In this document: piece after piece, positions 49,603 through 58,314 of the stretch
Layout of the letters: the number at the start of each line of letters is the position of its first letter
Position numbering within the stretch: the stretch's first letter is position 1
Notes under the pieces: generated by a model
Database searches by the model: none
Told to the model about the DNA's origin: nothing
Seen by the model: the letters and a program-made list of their open reading frames with translations, nothing else
From: CBDCWT01 sp965223305
GTDB taxonomy: Bacteria; Planctomycetota; Planctomycetia; Pirellulales; Pirellulaceae
DNA: 64,000 nucleotides
Assembly: GCA_965223305.1 (NCBI GenBank)
Contig: CBDCWT010000088.1
Coordinates: 62,001-126,000 of the forward strand
Direction: 5' to 3'
Program-made: the position numbers and the translations under genes

Positions 49603-50232
49603 CTAGCCCACCTCCCGCAACACGTCGCAAAACTCGGCCAACACCAACCTCGTGGCTCCCCAAACGGAAGACCCCTCGACCACAATCTCAGGTGCGCGAA
49701 AGATGACGCCCCGCCGCTGAATTCTCCTAGTTCGGTATCGCTCTACGTCGAACAGGTCGACAAGGCTCGGCTCCAAGAGGTTCGCTACTTCGTCGGGGTT
49801 GGGGACGAAGGACGGACGAGCATCGGTCAAGGCAACACACGGGGTCACCAAGTAGTTGCTGGCGTAGACATAGATCTGCGAGAGCCGGCCGAGTATATCG
49901 GTTTGGGTGAGTTGGACACCCAGTTCTTCATGCAGTTCCCGCAGCGCGGCAGTTTCCGGTGTCTCGCCGGGCTCGATCTCGCCACCCGGCAAGCTCACCT
50001 GTCCTGAATGAGTCGACATCGTGTCGGGCCGATGCGTCAAGGGAAGATGCCAGGCTTCGTGGTGGCTATAGAGCAACACCAGCACAGCTGCACGGCGGGC
50101 GTTCCACTGCGGCGGGCCATCGTGCCGACCGTAACTCAACTCGGGCGCGTACTCGCAACGTGAAGCTACCCCGGGCAGCGGTCCACGTAACCGGCGTTCC
50201 AACCGGTGGCGAAATGAGTCGGTGAAGTTCAT
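49603..50232 (-). CDS. Nudix hydrolase (CoA-pyrophosphatase type)
   Basis: A 209-residue Nudix protein. The Nudix box G-x5-E-x7-REL-x-EE-x-GV is seen as GEIEPGETPETAALREL followed by HEELGV (about residues 92-115). The context VLVLLYSHHEAWHLPLTHRP and MSTHSGQVSLPGGEIEPG, just before the box, matches the NuCoA-type UPF0035 pattern (LLTxR...HxGQVSFPGG), so CoA or acyl-CoA hydrolysis is likely. The gene stops exactly at the boundary of a palindromic element and is bracketed by two such elements in opposite orientation. Confidence 0.88.
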   Translation of the reverse strand: MNFTDSFRHRLERRLRGPLPGVASRCEYAPELSYGRHDGPPQWNARRAAVLVLLYSHHEAWHLPLTHRPDTMSTHSGQVSLPGGEIEPGETPETAALRELHEELGVQLTQTDILGRLSQIYVYASNYLVTPCVALTDARPSFVPNPDEVANLLEPSLVDLFDVERYRTRRIQRRGVIFRAPEIVVEGSSVWGATRLVLAEFCDVLREVG

Positions 50233-50605
50233 GGATTTGTCACTGGGCTACGTCTCCGTGCACAGACAACGTGCGATACCGCGTCAAGCTATGAACTGGT
50301 AATCCTCGGCTCGCAGGATGATACGATTGCGCGATTAAAATCGGGGGTTAACCCGAATTTATTCATGAGCGATCTGCTGCGAGGTCGTAAGTCCATCCGT
50401 GGCTTCGTCATGCTTCACAATTCTCCCTCGACGTATTGCTTCAATACGCCTGCGGAAGAATTGCTCGCCTTCCTTGCCACGAACGTACTTACAACCTCTC
50501 GCAACGATCTTCATGAATAATCCGGGGCAACACCCCGCGGCTGATTTTCTTTCTGTCGCACCGCGGTTCCGTCGAGTTCACCTTGGCCGGATGACGACTT
50601 GTCAA
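50233..50605. other. Spacer containing palindromic element copy 3
   Basis: The spacer holds the element at 50352-50526 and otherwise short flanks without features. It is upstream of the Nudix gene (minus strand) and just downstream of the DUF6798-like gene stop (50606). Confidence 0.5.
50352..50526 (+). mobile_element. Palindromic MITE-like repeat, copy 3 (175 bp)
   Basis: Same orientation as copy 1, with one extra T in the left end (CCCGAATTTATTCATGA) and the normal right end TCATGAATAATCCGGG. Left flank TTAA (50348-50351), right flank GCAA (50527-50530), an imperfect duplication. Confidence 0.85.
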
Positions 50606-52162
50606 CTACGGAACCAAGTACACCTCGTAGAGGCAGTCTTCGCCAGGAGGTGGAAACAATCGTGGAAAGCCGAGCGGCATCTTCGATCGTGTGCGATCCA
50701 ACAACACATGATCGAAATCGTATCGCCGAGCCAAGTCCTGCAAGCCCGACTCTCCGTGCCCAACCAGGCCCTGCCAGACAAGCGATCGGGGGTAGATATC
50801 AGTCATCCGCCGCCACCACTCAACGATTCCTCGAGCGTCCTGCGGGACGTCCTTCCAATTCACCACTTCAGCTCGCTCGGCATACCATCGTAGCGACTGT
50901 TGGTAACGGGGTGTCAGCAACACGGCATCTGGCTGAGTGTTCTCGGCAATCCACGCGCAAACTCGCTGCCACTCCTGGTAGCGGTGTCGACGGCGTGCCA
51001 ACGACTCGTCGGTCGGCATCGACTGAGCGACGGCGCGGGGGCGTGGATCGCGATATCTGTGCCAAACCAGTTGACCAAAGTCGACCGCGACCAAGACTAC
51101 TGCCAGTGACGTCAAACCCAGTGCGACTCGCGGTCGAGACTGCATTTCTTCTCGCAAAAACACCACCGCGACAACCGTCGCTCCGAGTGGTAACATCACG
51201 TCCGACAAGCGGAACCAGTAGAACCGCAGTAGACTTGCCGCCCAATCGGGATGTCGAATCGTGACCAGCTCCAGTAGCAGTCCGCCGCAGGCAATCGCGA
51301 CGGCGCCGAACACTAATCGCATCAAACGCTGCTGCGAGTCGTTCCAGCTCCTACTCCTCACGAGCCACACCGTGGCTGCTAATAGGACCGCGTGCCGCGC
51401 GATTAAATACGGTGAAAAGCGGTGGAGCAGCAGGTGATGCGGCAACCTCTCGAAAACATAGATCCTATTTGCCTGGCGCACGGTCTCCGCATCAACTTGC
51501 CAGTTCAACCACAAGGCAGGCAGCAGGCCCAGTAGCGAAAGCAGGAAACTGCACGCCAGCGCCGGTAGCATACTGGCCACATTGGGACGCTCACTTCGTG
51601 ACCAGGCGTAGGCCAGCACCGCGGCCACCATCGCCCAGCCGCCCACCAGTACATGGAAGGCGGCGGCGAGACCGAGCAGCACCCAGACACGGTTCCACCG
51701 TGCTCGGACCAACGACTCCAAAGCCAGGATCACAAGCGCGTAAGCAAGTCCTTTGGCCTCAAACCCGCCGAGAATCCACTCACCCGCCATCTGCCCCCAT
51801 CGCTGCAAGGTGACAAAGAGCGCTGCTGCTGCAACTGTCTCCAACGTGCGCCAACGGAGCGCCCGGCTCAACCTCTGCCAGGCCCACGCCAGCGCGAGCC
51901 AGGTCAGGATCCTGCCAAGCCAAGCAGTGGCTGTCAGAGAGAGCCATCGGGTCAACCAACCGAATAAACTGTAGAAGGCGCCGTGTGCCGCTGTCGAATC
52001 CAAGAAGGCATCGCCCGGACACCAGGTTGGGTCCCAATGATGGCGAGCCATCGACAGGTAGTGGACCTCGTTCACATCGGGCGGCGGTGATGCCGCGGCC
52101 ACGAAGAACAAGGTGAAGATCAACGCCGTGTCGCGAACACAGCCATGACGCTCCGGCACCAT
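50606..52162 (-). CDS. Polytopic membrane protein, DUF6798-like
   Basis: A 518-residue protein with about ten hydrophobic segments between residues 10 and 360 (for example AAALFVTLQRWGQMAGEWIL, VWVLLGLAAAFHVLVGGWAM, SLLGLLPALWLNW). It resembles dolichol-phosphate-mannose-type (GT-C) glycosyltransferase folds: the first loop carries acidic residues, PPPDVNEVHYLSMARHHWDP. The soluble C-terminus has PDAVLLTPRYQQSLRWYAER and VVNWKDVPQDARGIVEWWRR, typical of planctomycete DUF6798. The function is unknown. It follows the methyltransferase gene by 21 bases. Confidence 0.7.
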   Translation of the reverse strand: MVPERHGCVRDTALIFTLFFVAAASPPPDVNEVHYLSMARHHWDPTWCPGDAFLDSTAAHGAFYSLFGWLTRWLSLTATAWLGRILTWLALAWAWQRLSRALRWRTLETVAAAALFVTLQRWGQMAGEWILGGFEAKGLAYALVILALESLVRARWNRVWVLLGLAAAFHVLVGGWAMVAAVLAYAWSRSERPNVASMLPALACSFLLSLLGLLPALWLNWQVDAETVRQANRIYVFERLPHHLLLHRFSPYLIARHAVLLAATVWLVRSRSWNDSQQRLMRLVFGAVAIACGGLLLELVTIRHPDWAASLLRFYWFRLSDVMLPLGATVVAVVFLREEMQSRPRVALGLTSLAVVLVAVDFGQLVWHRYRDPRPRAVAQSMPTDESLARRRHRYQEWQRVCAWIAENTQPDAVLLTPRYQQSLRWYAERAEVVNWKDVPQDARGIVEWWRRMTDIYPRSLVWQGLVGHGESGLQDLARRYDFDHVLLDRTRSKMPLGFPRLFPPPGEDCLYEVYLVP

Positions 52163-52183
52163 GTGGCTAGGCTTTGTCTCAAC

Positions 52184-52927
52184 TTATTGTTTTCCAGCGC
52201 CTTCGTTCGATCTGTCGTCACGGCCGAAGAACATCATATGTTGCCAGGGAAGCCGGTCGAACTCCTTGACGAGTTTGAAGCCGTTCGCAGGCAGTTCTTT
52301 CATGATCTGCCGCTTACTCATCTTGTGCAGCGGTCGGATGGGAACAGTGGGATCTTCCTCCCGGTACTCCAGCAGCACCACGACCCCCGTTTTGGAAAGA
52401 GAGTCCCTCATCGCCTTCAACATCCGCTCGGGATGCGTAAACTCGTGGTACACGTCGACGCACAAGATGATATCCACCTCACCGGCAGGCAGCTTGGGAT
52501 CGATCACGGTACCGAGCACCGGTTCGACGTTGGTAACCTGCTGCTGTGCTGCTCGCTCCTTTAGCAGCGAGAGCATCTTGGGCTGAATGTCCACTCCCAG
52601 CACGCGGCCAGCCGGTCCCACCATTTTGGCCAGCTGCAATGCGTAGAATCCGTTTCCGCAACCCATGTCGCAAACAGTCATACCCGGTTTGACACCAAGG
52701 TTGGCCAACATCAACGAGCAGCGTTCTTCCTGCTCGCGCTCCGTGCGAATCAACCAGTCTGCTCCGTGGTAGCTCATCGTGCGGGCAATGCGGCGCCCCA
52801 TGTAGACAGTCCGGGGCCGCGGCAGCGACTCGATCGCGCTCTCGTCCACCAGCGTCTGCTGGGCTGAGAGGTTGCTGGCCAGCAGCAGGACGACGCCGAC
52901 ACACTGAAACAGCAGTCGCAAGGCCAT
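52184..52927 (-). CDS. SAM-dependent methyltransferase with a signal peptide
   Basis: A 247-residue class I methyltransferase-fold protein. The SAM loop is VCDMGCGNGFYALQLAKMVG (near residues 85-104), with GVDIQPKML as motif II (acidic ribose-binding Asp) and VDIILCVDVYHEF as motif IV. Unusually the first 22 residues, ALRLLFQCVGVVLLLASNLS, form a clear signal peptide ending at SAQQ. Exported methyltransferase-like proteins of this kind are common in planctomycetes, although SAM is not expected in the periplasm. The target is unknown. Confidence 0.8.
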   Translation of the reverse strand: MALRLLFQCVGVVLLLASNLSAQQTLVDESAIESLPRPRTVYMGRRIARTMSYHGADWLIRTEREQEERCSLMLANLGVKPGMTVCDMGCGNGFYALQLAKMVGPAGRVLGVDIQPKMLSLLKERAAQQQVTNVEPVLGTVIDPKLPAGEVDIILCVDVYHEFTHPERMLKAMRDSLSKTGVVVLLEYREEDPTVPIRPLHKMSKRQIMKELPANGFKLVKEFDRLPWQHMMFFGRDDRSNEGAGKQ

Positions 52928-52980
52928 GACATCAATCCATGTGATGAACGTTCAGCCCCTCTACCTCAGTGTGACTCGCA

Positions 52981-53844
52981 TTACGAGGCACTTCGAGTCA
53001 ATTCGCGAAAACGCGAAGTTAGCTCACGCGTAACCACGCCAGGCTTTCCGTCGCCGATCGTACGATTGTCGACCTTGACCACCGGTACGATCTCAGCGGC
53101 GCTGCCAGTCAGAAAACATTCGTCGGCGATGTAGACGTCGTGCTTGGTCAGTGCCGCTTCGGCAACTGGCAACCCGGCTGCTTCGGCAAGCTCGATCACC
53201 GCATCGCGGGTGATGCCTTCCAAGATCCCAGCATCGACGGGAGGCGTCAGGAGTTCTCCGCCCGCAACCAAGAAGATGTTGTCCCCCGTACACTCGGCGA
53301 TCTCGCCACGGTGGTTCAGCATCAGAGCTTCGACACATCCCGCCTGGAGCCCTTCCAGCTTCGCCAGGATGTTGTTCAGGTAGTTCAATGACTTGATGCG
53401 TGGATTGAGCGCCCCTGGATGATTGCGGGTCGTGCTGACGCTGACAATCTCAAGCCCGTTCTCGTAGAACTCTGGAGGATACAGACTGATCTTATCTGTG
53501 ATGATAATCACCTGGGGGTCACTGGTCCGATTGGGATCCAACCCCAGCGAACCTGCACCGCGTGTGACGACCAAGCGGATGTAGCCATCCTGGATACCGT
53601 TCGTCTTTAAGGTGCTATTGACCGCCTGCGCCAGCTCATCGCGGCTGATGGGGATTTCCAGCCAAATCGCTTTGGCGGAGTTCCAGAGTCGAATTAAGTG
53701 CTGTTCCAGGCGAAAGACGCGACCGCCGTAGCTACGCATGCCTTCGAAAACACCGTCGCCGTAGAGCAGACCATGATCGTAGACGCTGATCTTCGCGTCG
53801 TCCTTGTCGTATAGCTCACCGTTAATATAAACCTTCGGCGACAC
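52981..53844 (-). CDS. ilvE: Branched-chain amino acid aminotransferase (IlvE)
   Basis: A 287-residue class IV PLP aminotransferase. ISVYDHGLLYGDGVFEGMRS (residues 20-39) is the family's N-terminal signature. The PLP lysine lies in PRIKSLNYLNNILAK (near 148), and EIAECTGDNIFLVAGG (near 181-196) and GITRDAVIELA complete the family pattern. It catalyses the last step of Val, Leu and Ile synthesis. The start is a GTG at 53844. It stands between the methyltransferase and the LolD gene, with 53- and 72-base gaps. Confidence 0.93.
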   Translation of the reverse strand: MSPKVYINGELYDKDDAKISVYDHGLLYGDGVFEGMRSYGGRVFRLEQHLIRLWNSAKAIWLEIPISRDELAQAVNSTLKTNGIQDGYIRLVVTRGAGSLGLDPNRTSDPQVIIITDKISLYPPEFYENGLEIVSVSTTRNHPGALNPRIKSLNYLNNILAKLEGLQAGCVEALMLNHRGEIAECTGDNIFLVAGGELLTPPVDAGILEGITRDAVIELAEAAGLPVAEAALTKHDVYIADECFLTGSAAEIVPVVKVDNRTIGDGKPGVVTRELTSRFRELTRSAS

Positions 53845-53916
53845 GGGATATCTGCTACCTGACTCTCGGTTGGCGATGAATGATAGCTGGAGATCGACCT
53901 ACGATCTCTTGCGCCC

Positions 53917-54717
53917 TCACGCAGCGACGCTCCGCACGCACCCTTCCGCCAACCGAACGACACGGTCTGCCTGGCAGGCAATGGCGTTATCATGCGTCAC
54001 CATGACTATAGTGAGGTTCTGTTCAGCATTCAAGGAGCGCAGGATTGCCATAATCTCCTCGCCGTTTTGGCGGTCCAGGTTTCCCGTCGGTTCGTCGGCA
54101 AGCAGCAACTGTGGTTGGGCAATCAGTGCTCGCGCGATCGCGGCACGCTGCATCTCGCCACCAGACAGCTCGCGCGGCTTGTGTTGCATCCGATGCGTCA
54201 AACCAACTTGCGCCATGAGCATCTCGGCCCGTTCAGTATAGACCCGCTTGTGCCGACGATACGTGAAAGGACGTTCAGAAATCATCAGCGGCATCAACAC
54301 GTTTTCGAGAGCGGTGAGCTCGGGTAGCAGGTGATAGAACTGAAAGACCATTCCGACCGACCGATTCCGATATCTGTCACGGTCAACGGCTGGCCGGTTG
54401 TCGATCCGTTGGCCCTGATAGTAGACCTCACCATCGTCCGGCAGGTCCAACATGCCCAGAACATGAAGCAACGTGCTCTTTCCCGAGCCACTTTGCCCGA
54501 CAACGGAAACGAATTCACCCTCTTTCACGGCAAAGTCGACACCCAGCAACACTTGAATGTCGTGCTTGCCCTTCCGGTAGCTCTTCACCACGCGGCGTGC
54601 GGCGAGCAATTCCGCTGAACTGGAGTCAGAGCCCGCCGCGCTTCGCGACATCGGGAGCGTCGCACGAGAGCGGTCTCTCTTGGCGCCTATCGCAGCGAAA
54701 TCGAAAGAGCCTTTCAT
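53917..54717 (-). CDS. lolD: ABC transporter ATPase, LolD-like
   Basis: About 266 residues. Walker A GQSGSGKSTLLHVLGMLD (near 72-89), Q-loop MVFQFYHLLPELTALENVL, signature LSGGEMQRAAIARAL, Walker B LLLADEPTGNLD and H-loop VMVTHDN. The FQFYHLLPELTALENVLMPL wording matches the LolD/MacB group, which powers transfer of lipoproteins from the inner membrane to the outer membrane. A 30-residue Ser/Ala-rich N-terminal extension precedes the domain. AAAGGAAC before the ATG at 54717 fixes the start. The permease gene is on the same strand 118 bases upstream of the ATG. Confidence 0.92.
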   Translation of the reverse strand: MKGSFDFAAIGAKRDRSRATLPMSRSAAGSDSSSAELLAARRVVKSYRKGKHDIQVLLGVDFAVKEGEFVSVVGQSGSGKSTLLHVLGMLDLPDDGEVYYQGQRIDNRPAVDRDRYRNRSVGMVFQFYHLLPELTALENVLMPLMISERPFTYRRHKRVYTERAEMLMAQVGLTHRMQHKPRELSGGEMQRAAIARALIAQPQLLLADEPTGNLDRQNGEEIMAILRSLNAEQNLTIVMVTHDNAIACQADRVVRLAEGCVRSVAA

Positions 54718-54835
54718 GGTTCGTTCCTTTTTATGTAGCTGCGGCAATCTCACCGCAGGAGCTCCATACGGACTGATGCACGCAAAACCTCGCGAACAAC
54801 ATCGAGATCAGATCCTGACCCGGAAGTTCCGCGAA

Positions 54836-56380
54836 CTACTCCCAACGAAGTGCTTCAACGGGATGTAGCCGTGCGGCTCGGAGCGCCGGTAAGACGCTTG
54901 CCAACACGGCAATCAACATCGCACCCAGCACCACCCAGGTAACGGTCACCGGGTCGATGCGAGTGGGGATGTCCTGAAAGTAATACACTGTTTCATCGAA
55001 GACCTTGCGGCCGGTCACCATCTCGACACCGGCCGCGACGCGGTTGATGTTGATCACAAAGATCAGCCCGAGCACCATACCGACACCGGATCCGACCGCG
55101 CCGAGCGACAACCCGTAGCCAAGAAAGATATTCATCACTCCTCGACTTGGCGCGCCGAGCGCCTTCAGAATGCCGATATCCCGCGTCTTCTCGACCACAA
55201 TCATGAAAAACGTGGCCAGAATCCCGAACCCTGCTACGGCGATGATCAGGAACAGCAAGATGTTGAGAATCGTCGTTTCCAGCTGAACCGCGGACAGTAA
55301 GGGCCCCTGCAGGTCACGCCAAGTTTGAATGCGGAAGGGATGACCTTGGTCAGCCGGAAACCTCGCTCGCAGCTGATCGCGAACCGCCGCCAAGTCTGAC
55401 CCTGGTTTAAGCTTGATCTGGATCGACGTCACCGCGGTGACACCCGTCATCGGGTCGATCATTCCCCGTAGATCCTGTAAGATGTCCAGCGGAACAAATG
55501 CGAATCCGGAGTCGTATTCGCTCATCTTGCTCTCGTACAGGTCGATCACGGTAAAGTACCGGTTGACCGGCCTGAGCGTATCGCCCACGTTGGGAAAGAT
55601 GACCTCCACATCGTCACCCGGCTGGCAGAGGTAGTAGTCGTGGACCTCGCCCTCGGCGTTCCGGGCTCGAATGCTGCAGACCGCGATGCCCATCACGATC
55701 CCTGGATGCTGCTCTTTCATCGGGTCGAAGAGTTCCTGCTCTGTCTCCTGCCGAAACGGATCCGTTGGAACTGCTGGAGCGGTTGCGGGTTCCGCGGCCA
55801 GCCGGTCCGCTGGCCCGGCGGCTTGCGCACGCGCCGCGGCAGCTCGGCGATACTGTTCTTTCAGCTGCCGCTCGAATTCCACCTTGGCCCGCCGGTGCTG
55901 CCAACCCGCAGGTGGGAAGTCCTTTCGTCCGGGGGCGTATCCGCTCTCGCGGAGTAGGAAGCTTAGCTTCTGCTGGTTTTCAGGGTGGAGCAGAAACTGG
56001 GAGAAGTCGCTGACCTCGACATACGTTTCCCGATCGATGCCGATCAGGTTCAGCTGCCGCGTGTGGTACTGGCCGCGCACCGGTATACGGACCATTGCCG
56101 GCACGTGAACCACAGGAGTCATGCCCTCGACATGCTCGCCGATCGTCTCCCGAATCTGATCCATATACCCTTCCGGATCGGGAAACCCATCCAGACTGTG
56201 GCTCTCAAAGACAAGATCCGAGAGGATGCCGTGCAGCCGGTCGTGCATCTCTTGCGTGAATCCGGCCATCACGCTGTTGACGACAATCAAGGTCGCCACA
56301 CCCAGCGTCACACTAATGATGGACGCCAACGCGATGTAACGAGTGCGGAGGTATCTCCAAGAGAGGAGCAGTTGGTACAT
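54836..56380 (-). CDS. LolC/LolE-type lipoprotein transporter permease
   Basis: A 514-residue FtsX-family permease. The N-terminal membrane segment is ALASIISVTLGVATLIVVNS (18-37). A large periplasmic domain follows (about 45-375), including an Ala/Pro-rich insert near 180-215 (AARAQAAGPADRLAAEPATA). Three membrane segments lie near 380-405 (NILLFLIIAVAGFGILATFF), 430-455 and 480-500, and the protein ends AARLHPVEALRWE, the typical FtsX C-terminus. It is encoded upstream of lolD. Whether one permease acts as a homodimer (LolF-like) is inference. Confidence 0.9.
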   Translation of the reverse strand: MYQLLLSWRYLRTRYIALASIISVTLGVATLIVVNSVMAGFTQEMHDRLHGILSDLVFESHSLDGFPDPEGYMDQIRETIGEHVEGMTPVVHVPAMVRIPVRGQYHTRQLNLIGIDRETYVEVSDFSQFLLHPENQQKLSFLLRESGYAPGRKDFPPAGWQHRRAKVEFERQLKEQYRRAAAARAQAAGPADRLAAEPATAPAVPTDPFRQETEQELFDPMKEQHPGIVMGIAVCSIRARNAEGEVHDYYLCQPGDDVEVIFPNVGDTLRPVNRYFTVIDLYESKMSEYDSGFAFVPLDILQDLRGMIDPMTGVTAVTSIQIKLKPGSDLAAVRDQLRARFPADQGHPFRIQTWRDLQGPLLSAVQLETTILNILLFLIIAVAGFGILATFFMIVVEKTRDIGILKALGAPSRGVMNIFLGYGLSLGAVGSGVGMVLGLIFVININRVAAGVEMVTGRKVFDETVYYFQDIPTRIDPVTVTWVVLGAMLIAVLASVLPALRAARLHPVEALRWE

Positions 56381-56452
56381 GGCCAGTCCTTTGGCGTTGG
56401 CCGCAGCGTCCTGCCGCGGGTAAGTTCGAGACTCTTTCCAAATCCAGCTTAA

Positions 56453-56626
56453 CCCGAATTATTCATGAGCGATCTGCTGCGAGGTCGTAAGTCCATCCGT
56501 GGCTTCGTCATGCTTCACAATTCTCCCTCGACGTATTGCTTCAATACGCCTGCGGGAGAATTGCTCGCCTTCCTTGCCACGAACGTACTTACAACCTCTC
56601 GCGACGATCTTCATGAATAATCCGGC
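56453..56626 (+). mobile_element. Palindromic MITE-like repeat, copy 4 (174 bp)
   Basis: Same orientation as copy 1: starts CCCGAATTATTCATGA, ends TCATGAATAATCCGGC. Perfect flanking duplication TTAA at 56449-56452 and 56627-56630. The match extends outward as GCTTAACC on both sides, counting element ends. The right TTAA holds the TAA stop of lysS (minus strand). Confidence 0.88.
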
Positions 56627-58195
56627 TTAACCGCCCTCCGGTCGAAGCAAAGGAAACAAGATCACATCTCGGATGGTCTGAGAGTCGGTCAGCAACATCA
56701 CAAGTCGGTCGATACCCAGGCCCAATCCACCCGCCGGCGGCATACCGTGTCGCAGGGCGCGGATGAAGTCACTGTCCATGCGAGCCATCGACTCCTCTTC
56801 AGGAAGTCCCGCTAGCTGCGTCTGAAATAGCTGTTCCTGCAGATCTGGGTCGTTCAACTCGGTGTAGGCGTTAGCAATCTCCATTCCCTGTACGAACAGC
56901 TCGAATCGCTCCGCGACAGCCGGCTGATCCGTCTTGCGTTTCGTCAACGGGCAGATGCTGGCCGGGTAGTCGACCACGAAGATCGGCCCGGTCAAGGCAC
57001 CCTCGACCTCCTCTTCGAACACGAAGTTCTTCACCACGTCGGAGTGTTTACCGGCGACGTCGAACCCAAGCTGCTCGGCACGACCGGCGACCGCCGCTGT
57101 GTCGTCGGGATCGATGCGGGTCTGCTCGGCGAACAGCTCGTCGTAGGTTCTGCGAGCGAGCGGCGGTGTAAAGTCAATCTGGCCGTCCGCCCAAGGACGA
57201 ACCAGTTGACCGTCGGTTGCCTCGATCGCCCCGACAATAAGACGCTCGGTCAGATCCATCATCGTTTCGTAGTTACCGAACGCCTGGTAAGCCTCGAGCA
57301 TCGTGAACTCAGGATTGTGTCGCGGATCGATGCCCTCGTTGCGATAGACACGCCCCAGTTCGTAGACTCGCTCCATGCCGCCTACTAGCAGTCGCTTGAG
57401 GTGCAGCTCCAAGGCGATGCGCAGAAAAAGATCTATCCCCAACGCGTTGTGATGCGTCACAAACGGCCGGGCGGCAGCTCCGCCGGCGATGGAGTGCAGG
57501 GTGGGGCCTTCGATTTCGCAGTAGCCGCTGTCGGCCAGAGTACGACGGATCGCCTGCACGATCTTCGTACGCGCCAGAAACCGCGGTAGCACGCCGTCAC
57601 CGTGGATCAGGTCGACGTAGCGCATCCGCTGCCGAAGTTCCGGATCGGTCATGCCGTGGTGCTTTTCCGGCGGGGGCTCGAGCGATTTCCCCAAGAAGTG
57701 CAGCTTCTCGGCGAAAATCGTCAACTCGCCCGTTTTCGTGCGGCGAAGAACCCCGTCCACTCCCAACAGATCACCCAAATCGCAGCAGGCAGACAGTTCC
57801 CAGTCTCGCTCGCCCACCTGCTTCTTTCCAACAAACAGCTGGATCGAGCCCGTCCAGTCCCGAATATCCAGAAAGCGCAGCTTGCCGGTGTCCCGCACCA
57901 ACATGATCCGTCCCGCGGCCCGCACGGTGGGACCGACTAACTCGCCAGCGCCCTGCTCGGCGAGCCACCCGCGAAAGTCAATCTGGCCGCCCTCCAGCTC
58001 CGGCAGGTCCCGCGTGGTCCCGTCCTCCGCCCGAAAGACGATCTCGCTGGCTCGGCTGCGAATGTCGCCGATCCAAGAGCGATCGTCGAAACGGGAGCCC
58101 CACGGATCGACCCCCATGCCGACTAGTCTGCGCAGCTTCTCGCGGCGTGCCTTTTCATGCATGCCGAAGCTGTCTTCATCCGGCGGATTTGTCAT
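56627..58195 (-). CDS. lysS: Lysyl-tRNA synthetase (class II)
   Basis: A 522-residue class II synthetase. The N-terminal OB-fold anticodon domain (about 60-175; VRAAGRIMLVRDTGKLRFLD) precedes the catalytic core: motif 1 region GYCEIEGPTLHSIAGGAAAR, motif 2 RVYRNEGIDPRHNPEFTMLE (near 281-300), and motif 3 GGLGLGIDRLVMLLTDSQTI (near 491-510). The length is typical. The gene stops exactly at the TTAA beside palindromic element copy 4, so the element forms the start of its 3-prime untranslated region. Confidence 0.95.
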   Translation of the reverse strand: MTNPPDEDSFGMHEKARREKLRRLVGMGVDPWGSRFDDRSWIGDIRSRASEIVFRAEDGTTRDLPELEGGQIDFRGWLAEQGAGELVGPTVRAAGRIMLVRDTGKLRFLDIRDWTGSIQLFVGKKQVGERDWELSACCDLGDLLGVDGVLRRTKTGELTIFAEKLHFLGKSLEPPPEKHHGMTDPELRQRMRYVDLIHGDGVLPRFLARTKIVQAIRRTLADSGYCEIEGPTLHSIAGGAAARPFVTHHNALGIDLFLRIALELHLKRLLVGGMERVYELGRVYRNEGIDPRHNPEFTMLEAYQAFGNYETMMDLTERLIVGAIEATDGQLVRPWADGQIDFTPPLARRTYDELFAEQTRIDPDDTAAVAGRAEQLGFDVAGKHSDVVKNFVFEEEVEGALTGPIFVVDYPASICPLTKRKTDQPAVAERFELFVQGMEIANAYTELNDPDLQEQLFQTQLAGLPEEESMARMDSDFIRALRHGMPPAGGLGLGIDRLVMLLTDSQTIRDVILFPLLRPEGG

Positions 58196-58314
58196 CGCAG
58201 AAGTCGAGTGTATATATCGGTTTAGATATAGGGGCCGGCCGTTAAACTGCGAAAGCCGAGAATTCTAGTGGAAGGCGTGACTGGGTCAAGGCAGAAACGG
58301 GAGCTGCGAGTTCC

